Origin: Thalassospira indica
Lineage (GTDB): Bacteria; Pseudomonadota; Alphaproteobacteria; Rhodospirillales; Thalassospiraceae
Direction: 5' to 3'
DNA length: 64,000 nt
Assembly: GCF_003403095.1 (NCBI RefSeq)
Contig: NZ_CP031555.1
Span: forward strand, 496,001-560,000
The notes below the pieces were generated by a model that was not told where the DNA came from, made no database searches, and was given only the letters and a program-made list of their open reading frames with translations. Both the position numbers and the translations under genes were made by a program. Below, piece by piece: positions 56,806 through 64,000 of this stretch. Position 1 is the stretch's first letter. Every line of letters begins with the position of its first letter.

Positions 56806-57498
56806 TCAGTTGGCATTGCTGTGTGCGTGCTTGGGATCGGCATGGACTGCCATTTCAAGCAACGACGTTAGCATATCGCCGCGATCATACAGCGTTGTGC
56901 ATTCGAGCAAAGCCTGTTTTTCAAGCGGACTGAGGCGACAGCCCATGGAAATGGTGGTGATCAGCATTTCATCATCGCTATCAGCCAGTGTGTCCCAGCA
57001 TGATTGTAGCGAATGTTGCGCGAAATAGGCGTCAAGCGCCATACGCAGGCGATCACGATTGATCGGCGTATCGTCTTCCTTGGGTGTGGTCAGATCCTTC
57101 TTCCACGGCGCGAAATCACCACGCACCCGGCGATATCCACCGGAATTTTCGGGCAATTCCTCGATCACGGTAAATCGGCAGACACCCGTGAGCGTGATCA
57201 GAAAACGTCCATCATCGGTTTCGCTAAAGGCGGTAATGCGGCCCGCACATCCTGTCGAAAAGATCTCCGGGCGATCCGGGTCCATGAAATAGGCGTTACG
57301 CTGATCCGGTCGGGGTTGAATCATCCCGATCATCCGGTCCTGTCCAAGCGCATCCGTGATCATATTCATGTAGCGCGGCTCAAAGATATTGAGCGGCAAA
57401 TGCCCACGCGGCAGCAGAAGGGCACCGCTTAGCGGGAATACCGGCATGGTTTCCGGAAGGTCCGAAAGTTCAGGATCAAAGGGGCCGCATATGCTCAT
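56806..57498 (-). CDS. Lon N-terminal substrate-binding-domain protein
   Basis: The 230-residue protein is a free-standing Lon substrate-binding (PUA-like) domain: [20 protein letters not shown] and [13 protein letters not shown], without ATPase or protease parts. Such proteins are common next to thioredoxin-like YbbN genes in alphaproteobacteria and may recognise unfolded proteins. Its ATG overlaps the TGA of the YbbN-like gene. Confidence 0.9.
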   Translation of the reverse strand: MSICGPFDPELSDLPETMPVFPLSGALLLPRGHLPLNIFEPRYMNMITDALGQDRMIGMIQPRPDQRNAYFMDPDRPEIFSTGCAGRITAFSETDDGRFLITLTGVCRFTVIEELPENSGGYRRVRGDFAPWKKDLTTPKEDDTPINRDRLRMALDAYFAQHSLQSCWDTLADSDDEMLITTISMGCRLSPLEKQALLECTTLYDRGDMLTSLLEMAVHADPKHAHSNAN

Positions 57499-58421
57499 GA
57501 GAACAATACCGTCGATAATGCACGGCGTCCGGCGACGCTGGCAGGGTCCATCGGACCCCAGGCTTCAAAAAACTTCAGGAGCTGGGTGCGTCCTGCGTCC
57601 TCGTTCCATTCGCGGTTGGTGCGAATGATGGTAATCATGGCGTTGACCGCTTCTTCGCGCTTGTTCTTCGCAAAACAGGCCATGCCGTAATCATACAACG
57701 CCTGCGGGTCGTTCGGGTTGGCTTCTGCCTTGGCGCGCGCAGCTTCAAGGTCTTCACCCGAAACCCCGGTCTCGGCCAATTCAAGCGCGCTGATCGCGGC
57801 TGCAATCGGTGCCTTCAGACGATCAACATCGGACATGTTGTCAACGAAGTGGCGGGCTTCTTCAACTTCATCCATGCCCACCATGCAACGGATCATGCCG
57901 CCAATTGCGGTTTCATTGTCCTGTTCGCGTTCAAGAACGCTGACATAAAGACCATGGGCTACTTCAAAGTTTTCCTCTGCAAGTGCGGCACTTGCCTGTT
58001 CAAGCAGTCCCTCGATCGGGCTTTCAATCGGACCACCGGCAAGTTTTTCATAAAACGCGCGCACTTCGCTTTCGGGCTGTGCGCCCTGAAAACCATCGAC
58101 TGGGCGGCCGCCCTTGAAGGCGTACACGGTCGGTACCGACTGAATGCGAAGCTGCATCGCCAGTTCCTGGTTTTCGTCGATGTTGACCTTGACCAGTTTC
58201 ACGCGTCCGCCAGCCTCACGGGTGACTTTTTCGATCACCGGTGTCAGGCTTTTGCACGGACCGCACCATGGCGCCCAGAAATCGACAACCACCGGCACTT
58301 CCATCGACGGTTCGATAACGTCCTGGACGAAGGTTTCGACACTGCTGTCCTTGATCAGGTCAGAATCCTGATTATGGGTGGTGGCGCCATCCGGCGCATT
58401 CGCATCAAGAATGATCGACAT
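57495..58421 (-). CDS. Thioredoxin-like co-chaperone (YbbN/CnoX-like)
   Basis: The 308-residue protein has a thioredoxin domain (about 30-135) with FWAPWCGPCKSLTP and SVPTVYAFKGGRP, then a C-terminal TPR-like helical domain (about 150-300) with NPNDPQALYDYGMACF. E. coli CnoX lacks the second active-site Cys; here both Cys of WCGPC are present, so redox activity is likely. It is coupled to the Lon-like gene. Confidence 0.92.
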   Translation of the reverse strand: MSIILDANAPDGATTHNQDSDLIKDSSVETFVQDVIEPSMEVPVVVDFWAPWCGPCKSLTPVIEKVTREAGGRVKLVKVNIDENQELAMQLRIQSVPTVYAFKGGRPVDGFQGAQPESEVRAFYEKLAGGPIESPIEGLLEQASAALAEENFEVAHGLYVSVLEREQDNETAIGGMIRCMVGMDEVEEARHFVDNMSDVDRLKAPIAAAISALELAETGVSGEDLEAARAKAEANPNDPQALYDYGMACFAKNKREEAVNAMITIIRTNREWNEDAGRTQLLKFFEAWGPMDPASVAGRRALSTVLFS

Positions 58422-58555
58422 TATTGTTCACTCGCTAATTCTGAATTCTAGATGATACCGCCATGCCCGGACGACAAGAGGCAGCTATGTGATATTGCGT
58501 GTCACTTATACTTGAATATAAGAAGATTTAAGGGCTTACCTCAGATGTCCGTGGT

Positions 58556-59074
58556 TCATTTATCATCGGCCGTGGCGGGTTCGGCATCAAAATCAATGAT
58601 CATCGCCTCATAACCAAGTGAGCAGATGAAGGTTAACAGGTCTGCCGAGGAAATTGTCGTGGTGCGGTCATTTCGCAAGGGGTGAAAGTTCAACAGATCC
58701 CCGTTGGCAAGCTTGGCATCAAGGGCCAGGTTGACCTTGCGGTCCCGATCATTGAGCAACGCAAAGGGGGTGACGGACCCCGGTTTTATGCCAAGCGTTT
58801 CGATCAGAAGCTCCGGCTTGCCAAACGACAGGCGCGCGCATCCCAGCCGCTTGTGCAGGTGGTTCATGCGGATTTCGGTCTCTTCCTCGGCAACCACCAG
58901 CCACAACGCGCCCTTCTTGTCTTTGACAAACAGGTTCTTGGAATGAAGCCCCGGCAGGTCGCCACGCAGTGCCTGCGAATCCTCAACCGTAAACAACGGT
59001 TCGTGTTCATGTGTTTTCGTTTCGATACCCAATTTGGCCAGATGATCGAAAAGCGGGGTTGATGGATCACTCAT
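58556..59074 (-). CDS. Prolyl-tRNA editing protein (YbaK/ProX family)
   Basis: The 172-residue protein has the YbaK/EbsC editing fold: HLAKLGIETKTHEHEPLFTV, the catalytic-type NLFVKDKKGALWLVVAE and GSVTPFALLNDRD. ProX hydrolyses Ala-tRNA-Pro. ATG 59074 (MSDPST) is the natural start; the frame is open into the tRNA region to 59398, which is an artefact. Confidence 0.9.
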   Translation of the reverse strand: MSDPSTPLFDHLAKLGIETKTHEHEPLFTVEDSQALRGDLPGLHSKNLFVKDKKGALWLVVAEEETEIRMNHLHKRLGCARLSFGKPELLIETLGIKPGSVTPFALLNDRDRKVNLALDAKLANGDLLNFHPLRNDRTTTISSADLLTFICSLGYEAMIIDFDAEPATADDK

Positions 59075-59292
59075 GCTCTTTCCCTTGTGGCTGTGCGCCA
59101 AAAGATAACCAAGTTCAAAACCGGACGCAAATTTGCATAAATCGGGTCGGATTTCGACAATTGGGACGCTTAAAGTCAAGGAAAACCGCCAAAATTCCTG
59201 ATGTCGCGATTTCAAAGAAAAAAGGGTTGCAATCGCTCTTTGTTGGGCTATTATCCGCGCCGCTCCACAGGGGCAGAAACAATCTGATGAAC

Positions 59293-59367
59293 GCGGGCGT
59301 AGCTCAGGGGTAGAGCATAACCTTGCCAAGGTTAGGGTCGAGAGTTCGAATCTCTTCGCCCGCTCCA
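59293..59367 (+). tRNA. tRNA-Gly (GCC), copy 1
   Basis: A 75-nt cloverleaf with acceptor GCGGGCG/CGCCCGC, D-arm AGCTCAGGGGTAGAGC, anticodon GCC (TTGCCAA loop), T-arm GAGAGTTCGAATCTC and encoded 3' CCA. Confidence 0.97.
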
Positions 59368-59404
59368 TCAGACCGGTTTCACATATCATCGCTTTCATGA
59401 TGAT

Positions 59405-59479
59405 GCGGGCGTAGCTCAGGGGTAGAGCATAACCTTGCCAAGGTTAGGGTCGAGAGTTCGAATCTCTTCGCCCGCTCCA
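59405..59479 (+). tRNA. tRNA-Gly (GCC), copy 2
   Basis: Identical 75-nt copy of the preceding tRNA, 37 bp downstream, with encoded CCA. A terminator follows at 59497, suggesting one transcript carrying both. Confidence 0.97.
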
Positions 59480-59496
59480 TGATGAAAGTTATAAAA

Positions 59497-59521
59497 GGCC
59501 GTCCTTCGGGGCGGTCTTTTT
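59497..59521 (+). terminator. Terminator of the tandem tRNA-Gly transcript
   Basis: GGCCGTCC and GGGCGGTC form an 8-bp stem (two G-T pairs) capped by a TTCG tetraloop and followed by five T. Confidence 0.85.
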
Positions 59522-59589
59522 GCATTTGGGCCAAGGCCGTTGACTGTTTCACGCTTGCAAGCAAATGCGAATTGTCGTGTGCTTCTGTG

Positions 59590-60231
59590 ATGTCTGATCC
59601 GAATAATGCAAAATCCACGTCATCAGGGCGCATGATCTACACAGTCGGCTATGCGGGCCATGACCGTGAAAGCCTGCTTGCGCTTTTCAAGGCCCATGGC
59701 ATCACGGCGGTGGCGGATATTCGGACCTTCAAACGATCAAGTTATTGGACGGCATTCGACTCTGACAGCTTCGGGCCGTTCCTTCGCGAAAACGGTATTG
59801 CCTATGTGTTCATGGGCGATGTGATGGGCGGAAAGCCGCAAGTTCCGGAACTTTACCCTGATGGGCAGCTTGATTATGGCCTGATGGCAGATCAGCCTGA
59901 TTTCAAATCGGGGATCGACCGGCTGGTTTCTGGGGCGGAAAAATATCGCATCTGTCTGATGTGTGCCGAAAAGGACCCGCTGGACTGTCATCGCACGCTT
60001 CTGATTGCGCCAGCCCTGAAAGATGCCGGGTTTGATCTTTGCCATCTGGTCGATGGTCGGGTCGAAAGTCAGGCGGAAACCGATGCCCGCATGATCGCAA
60101 TCAACGGCGGGGATGTCCCCGATCTTTTTGCCGCCGCCGCACCCGACCCGGAAGCTGAAGCCAAACTGGCATTGGCGCGCCAGATCAAGCGCGTCGCCCC
60201 CAAGGCCGAGGATGCGATCAAGCGACGCTAG
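59590..60231 (+). CDS. DUF488 family protein
   Basis: The 213-residue protein has the DUF488 core MIYTVGYAGHDRESLLALF, VADIRTFKRSSYWTAF and the Cys motif LMCAEKDPLDCHRTLL. Its biochemical role is unknown; the conserved Cys and Arg suggest an enzyme or redox-linked function. ATG 59590 or, with a shorter protein, ATG 59632 (MIYTVGY) may start it; the longer upstream frame begins in the tRNA. Confidence 0.88.
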   Translation: MSDPNNAKSTSSGRMIYTVGYAGHDRESLLALFKAHGITAVADIRTFKRSSYWTAFDSDSFGPFLRENGIAYVFMGDVMGGKPQVPELYPDGQLDYGLMADQPDFKSGIDRLVSGAEKYRICLMCAEKDPLDCHRTLLIAPALKDAGFDLCHLVDGRVESQAETDARMIAINGGDVPDLFAAAAPDPEAEAKLALARQIKRVAPKAEDAIKRR

Positions 60232-60252
60232 CCTGCGTTGCTAACCCGTGGC

Positions 60253-61011
60253 TCAGCCCATGATGTTGTAGCCACCATCAATATGCACCACATCACCGGT
60301 CAACGATTTTGCCCGGTCACTGGCTAAAAACGCAGCCAATTCGCCAATTTCATCAATTGTCACCAGGCGACGGGACGGCGCGCGGTCGGTGGCCTGGTCC
60401 ATCAGATGTTGAAATTCGGCAATCCCGGATGCTGCGCGGGTTAAAAGCGGCCCGGGTGAAATTGCATGGCAGCGAATGCCTTTCGGGCCCAGTTCGGCCG
60501 CCATATAGCGAGTCGTGCTTTCAAGGGCTGCCTTGACCGGCCCCATGACCCCGTAATGATCAATCACGCGCTCCGATCCCATATAGGTCACGGTCAAAAG
60601 CGCGCCGCCATCGCTCATCAATGGCTCTGCCCGTTTGGCGAGCCTCGCAAACGAATGGCACGATATATCCATCGCCGCCAGAAAACCGTCGCGAGAACAA
60701 TCGGTTACCCGACCGTGCAGGTCATCTGCCGGGGCAAAGGCGATCGAATGCAGCACGAAATCAAGCTTTCCCCACTTCTGTTCGATTTCGGCAAACAGCG
60801 CGTCTGCCTGTGCCACATTGCGGACATCAAGCGGGGCGAAGATCGGGGCATTGATTTGGTTGGCCAATGGTTCGACAAAGCGTTTGGCCTTGTCGTTCAA
60901 ATAGGTCACCGCGATGTCGGCACCTTCGCGCTTGAAAACGCGCGCGCAGCCCCAGGCGATGGACATTTCATTGGCAATTCCGACGATTAGCCCTTTTTTG
61001 CCTTCAAGCAT
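60253..61011 (-). CDS. fabI: Enoyl-[acyl-carrier-protein] reductase (NADH), FabI
   Basis: The 252-residue SDR protein has the FabI-type cofactor start KGLIVGIANEMSIAWG, LHSIAFAPADDLHG, and the catalytic Tyr153-X6-Lys160 in HYGVMGPVK preceded by Tyr143. This Y-x6-K spacing is the FabI form. It performs the last reduction in fatty-acid elongation. AAGGAA lies 8 nt before the ATG. It is convergent with the DUF488 gene. Confidence 0.95.
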   Translation of the reverse strand: MLEGKKGLIVGIANEMSIAWGCARVFKREGADIAVTYLNDKAKRFVEPLANQINAPIFAPLDVRNVAQADALFAEIEQKWGKLDFVLHSIAFAPADDLHGRVTDCSRDGFLAAMDISCHSFARLAKRAEPLMSDGGALLTVTYMGSERVIDHYGVMGPVKAALESTTRYMAAELGPKGIRCHAISPGPLLTRAASGIAEFQHLMDQATDRAPSRRLVTIDEIGELAAFLASDRAKSLTGDVVHIDGGYNIMG

Positions 61012-61380
61012 GCCGTGGTTCCTTTCGGATCATGTGCGAGTGCGAAGAAATTCTCAAATCGGGGCGTATTTCAAAGTGTAGCGGGTTTTGCGCCGCAAAA
61101 AAGTGCAAAATTCTGTGACAGTTCATGTCCGCCGACGATCTGGCGACCAAAGGCTAGCTTATTGGTTAAATGAATTTTTTTTGTGCAGAAGCATAGTTTT
61201 TAGGCAGATGATCCGTTATGTGTAAGCGTGAAGGGACACAGGGGATTTCCAGGTGGGTCTATGGTGGAAATTCCTGCTTTCCTTCCCAAATAACGAGACA
61301 AATCAGTGGTGTGTGACACCGGTCGCAAAGATCGGTGTTTCGGTTCTGGTAAACAGAGCCGGGAAAAAGGGAAATTGGTC
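61012..61380. other. Divergent intergenic region fabI - glutamate dehydrogenase
   Basis: 369 bp between divergent genes. I see no gene, tRNA or clear repeat. It should contain both promoters. Confidence 0.55.
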
Positions 61381-64000
61381 ATGAAAGCCCGAAACGGCGA
61401 CCCAAAGCGGGAAGTCATCGACAAGGTTGTCGAAAAGATCCATCAACGAATGTCTGGTGAAACGGCGAAGGGTGCAGAAGCATTCGTTCGCCTTTTTTAT
61501 AAGGATGTTCCGCCTGACGACATGGCGGGTCGCTCGGTCGACTCGCTTTATGGCGCGGCACTTACACTTTACAAATTCGCGCAAAAGCGCCCCTCGGCCG
61601 ATACGGCCAAAATCAGGGTCTATAACCCCGATCTCGAAGAACATGGCTGGACGTCTGATCACACGGTGATCGAAATCAACAATACCGATATGCCGTTCCT
61701 GGTGGACTCGGTGACAGCCGCCCTGCATGAACTTGATCTGACCGTTCATCTTGTCATCCACCCGATCATGCGCATTGCCCGTGATGACAAGGGTGAATTG
61801 CAAAGTGTTGCCAGCGTTGAAGAAACCAACGATCCGCGTGAATCGGTCATGCATGTCGAAATCGACGAGCAGACCGACAAGGACGTTCTGGCCAAGGTCC
61901 ATGACGCACTTGAAAACAGCCTGACCGACGTCGCACTTGCTGTGCGCGACTGGCAGCCGATGCTTAAAAAGGTCACCGAAGTTCTTGATGAGATTGGCGA
62001 TGTCAAGGCAGGCGCGCCAGACGAGGACCGCCGCGAGGTGCAGGACTTCCTTGGATGGCTGCACAATGACCACTTCACCTTCCTGGGTTACCGGGAATAC
62101 AGCTTTAAAAATGCCGGCAAAAAGGGGCCGGTGGATGTCGAGGTCAAAAATCAGCTCGGCATTCTGTCGCGCGAAGGAACCCACGTCTTTGATGAGTTGC
62201 GCCAGATTGGCAACCTTTCAGCCGAGGTACAGGATTTCGTCGCCAAGCCGAACCTGCTGATGGTGACCAAGGCCAACAAACAATCGACGGTTCACCGTCC
62301 AGTGCATCTTGATACGATTGTCGTCAAACAGTTCGATGCCAAGGGCAAGGTTGTTGGTCAGCACCTTTTCGTCGGCCTGTTTACCTCGGTCGCCTATAAC
62401 CTGTCCCCGCGTCTGATCCCGCTTCTGCGCATGAAGCTTGCCGAAACCGTCAAGCGTGCTGGTTTCCCGCCAGCAAGTCACGATGGTAAGGCGCTGGTCA
62501 ACATTCTGGAAACCTATCCACGTGATGAGCTGTTTCAGGTCGATCTGGACGATCTGTATCATACGTGCATGGGCATCCTGCATCTGCAGGAACGTCAACG
62601 CATTGCGCTATTCGTGCGCCGCGATGCGTTTGAACGGTTTGTCTCCTGTCAGCTGTTCTGTCCGCGCGATCGCTTTACCACCAAGCTGCGCCTGAAGTTC
62701 CAGACGGTGATTGAAAACGCCTTTGATGGCAAAGTCACGGCGCACTACACCCTGATCGGCGACAGCCCGCTTGCGCGTTTGCACCTGTTGGTCAAAACCA
62801 ATCCCGGTGAATTGCCCGAATACAGTGTGGCCGATATCGAGCGCCAGTTGGTCGAGGTGGCGCGAGACTGGTCCGATACCCTGCGTCAGGTCCTTGTGCG
62901 TGAACTGGGTGAGGAACGCGGCCTGGCGCTGCATCGTCGCTATGGCGAAAGCTTCTCGACGGAATATCGTGAACGCTTCACGGTCGAAAGTGCCGAACTT
63001 GATATCGAACGTATCGAAGAGGTCATTAATGCCAATGACCTGCGGGTAAATCTTTATCGCCCGATCGAAGCTGCCGAGAATGAACTACGCTTCAAGATCT
63101 ACAATCCCGGTGCGCCAGTACCGCTTTCGGATGTCCTGCCCATGCTGGAAAACATGGGGCTTAAGGTCATTACCGAAAATCCCTTCACGGTCAGTCCGCG
63201 TGATGTCGGGATTGATGTTCGCATTCATGATTTCGGGGTCGAGGTTGACGGCGAGTTCAGCCTCCATGATGTGCGCAACAAGTTCCAGGAACTGTTTGTC
63301 CGCATCTGGCATGGCGAGGTTGAAAACGATGCATTTAACCGCCTTGTGCTGCTGGGCAATCTGAATTGGCGCGAAGTGGTGATCCTGCGCGCCTATGCGC
63401 GTTATACCCGCCAGACCGGATCGGCTTTCTCGCAGGCTTATATGGCCAAGACGCTCGCCAACAATCCGGCGCTGGCATCCGCTCTGGTGTCACTGTTTAT
63501 TGCGCGCTTTGACCCGGATCGCGACCAGGCCAAGGGTGACGAGGTTGCAGCGATTGAGGCTGACATCATCAGCCGCCTCGAAGACGTGATGAACCCGGAT
63601 GAAGACCGCATCTTGCGCGCCTTCCTTAATCTGGTGCAGTCGACCCTTCGCACCAACTTCTTCCAGCATGATGCGGATGGAAATCCGAAATCCTATCTGT
63701 CGGTCAAATTCAACTCAGCCGTGATCGAAGATTTGCCACTGCCGCGTCCGTGGCGTGAAATCTTTGTTTATTCCCCGCGGGTTGAAGCTGTCCATCTGCG
63801 CGGTGGTCCGGTGGCCCGTGGTGGCATTCGCTGGTCAGACCGTCAGGAAGATTTTCGTACCGAAATCCTCGGTCTGGTCAAAGCCCAGATGGTCAAGAAC
63901 GCGGTCATTGTCCCGGTCGGCTCCAAGGGTGGCTTTGTTGTCAAACGTCCGCCGGTCGATGGCACGCGTGAAGCGTTCCTTGAGGAAGGCATTGCCTGCT
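61381..64000 (+). CDS. Large NAD-specific glutamate dehydrogenase, N-terminal 873 codons (runs off the right edge)
   Basis: The frame from ATG 61381 stays open to the window end. The family protein has about 1600 residues, so roughly half is present. The N-terminal ACT-like regulatory region is visible (SLYGAALTLYKFAQKRPS, TVIEINNTDMPFLVDSVTAA) and is followed near residue 800 by the start of the catalytic part: RGGPVARGGIRWSDRQEDFR and LVKAQMVKNAVIVPVGSKGG. It oxidises glutamate to 2-oxoglutarate and ammonia with NAD, mainly in catabolism. AAGGGAAATTGGTC precedes the ATG. Confidence 0.95.
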   Translation, partial: MKARNGDPKREVIDKVVEKIHQRMSGETAKGAEAFVRLFYKDVPPDDMAGRSVDSLYGAALTLYKFAQKRPSADTAKIRVYNPDLEEHGWTSDHTVIEINNTDMPFLVDSVTAALHELDLTVHLVIHPIMRIARDDKGELQSVASVEETNDPRESVMHVEIDEQTDKDVLAKVHDALENSLTDVALAVRDWQPMLKKVTEVLDEIGDVKAGAPDEDRREVQDFLGWLHNDHFTFLGYREYSFKNAGKKGPVDVEVKNQLGILSREGTHVFDELRQIGNLSAEVQDFVAKPNLLMVTKANKQSTVHRPVHLDTIVVKQFDAKGKVVGQHLFVGLFTSVAYNLSPRLIPLLRMKLAETVKRAGFPPASHDGKALVNILETYPRDELFQVDLDDLYHTCMGILHLQERQRIALFVRRDAFERFVSCQLFCPRDRFTTKLRLKFQTVIENAFDGKVTAHYTLIGDSPLARLHLLVKTNPGELPEYSVADIERQLVEVARDWSDTLRQVLVRELGEERGLALHRRYGESFSTEYRERFTVESAELDIERIEEVINANDLRVNLYRPIEAAENELRFKIYNPGAPVPLSDVLPMLENMGLKVITENPFTVSPRDVGIDVRIHDFGVEVDGEFSLHDVRNKFQELFVRIWHGEVENDAFNRLVLLGNLNWREVVILRAYARYTRQTGSAFSQAYMAKTLANNPALASALVSLFIARFDPDRDQAKGDEVAAIEADIISRLEDVMNPDEDRILRAFLNLVQSTLRTNFFQHDADGNPKSYLSVKFNSAVIEDLPLPRPWREIFVYSPRVEAVHLRGGPVARGGIRWSDRQEDFRTEILGLVKAQMVKNAVIVPVGSKGGFVVKRPPVDGTREAFLEEGIAC

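Noticed and set aside
59379..59633. Open frames reading through the tRNA-Gly genes on the minus strand (ERAKRFELSTLTLARL)
   Set aside because: This peptide is the reverse complement of a tRNA gene, a common annotation artefact.

Overview
The window comes from the chromosome of an alphaproteobacterium. Its proteins and gene order (hemC-hemD-mitofilin-hemY, tsaE-amgK-murU-addB-addA, glnK-amtB, the large NAD-glutamate dehydrogenase, OmpW) look most like Rhodospirillales of the Thalassospira type. That placement is an inference from resemblance, with no search run. Most of the window is ordinary core genome of moderately high GC, densely packed, with well-formed intrinsic terminators. I see no insertion sequence, integrase, phage gene, CRISPR array or rRNA.

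Layout: 1-532 is the start of rsmB (minus, cut by the window edge). 756-3843 holds a WecA/MraY-type sugar-phosphate transferase and a CapD/FlaA1-type nucleotide-sugar dehydratase. 4043-7377 holds hglS (2-oxoadipate to D-2-hydroxyglutarate) and purH. 7454-12148 (minus) is hemC-hemD-mitofilin-like-hemY. 12438-15699 holds tsaD, gpsA and three small genes (YciI, EVE, Rieske). 15738-16547 is an alpha/beta hydrolase. 16587-18850 is a GT4-GT9 glycosyltransferase pair. 19052-25482 is the translation block infC, response regulator, (AEC transporter, minus), rpmI, rplT, pheS, pheT. 25562-28202 (minus) holds a lipoprotein and a membrane histidine kinase. lepA follows at 28746-30551.

At 30670-32541 lies the only clearly foreign gene: an AT-rich, solitary KAP/PifA-like P-loop NTPase fitted tightly between the lepA terminator and a heme-binding HbpS/GlcG-like gene. 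After it come a GFA-family gene, a ferredoxin-NADP reductase, and the chained operon tsaE-amgK-murU-addB-addA followed by trxA. 44284-49955 (minus) holds a Cache chemoreceptor, ftsK and dapC. 50144-53404 (minus) is a nitrogen block of two ammonium channels plus glnK, with sigma-54-like promoters before both transcription units. 53979-56057 holds a ubiquinone-biosynthesis hydroxylase and OmpW, the latter with an FNR/Anr-type palindrome upstream. 56163-59074 (minus) holds DUF971, Trm112-like, Lon-N-like, YbbN-like and prolyl-tRNA editing genes. Two identical tRNA-Gly(GCC) genes sit at 59293-59479, followed by a DUF488 gene, fabI (minus) and the first 873 codons of NAD-glutamate dehydrogenase, which runs off the right edge.

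The most noteworthy points are: infC starting at AUA with a well-placed Shine-Dalgarno and its stop codon in the loop of its terminator; the isolated KAP NTPase as a candidate anti-phage gene; an attenuator-like set of hairpins between rplT and pheS; and the predicted sigma-54 and FNR sites.
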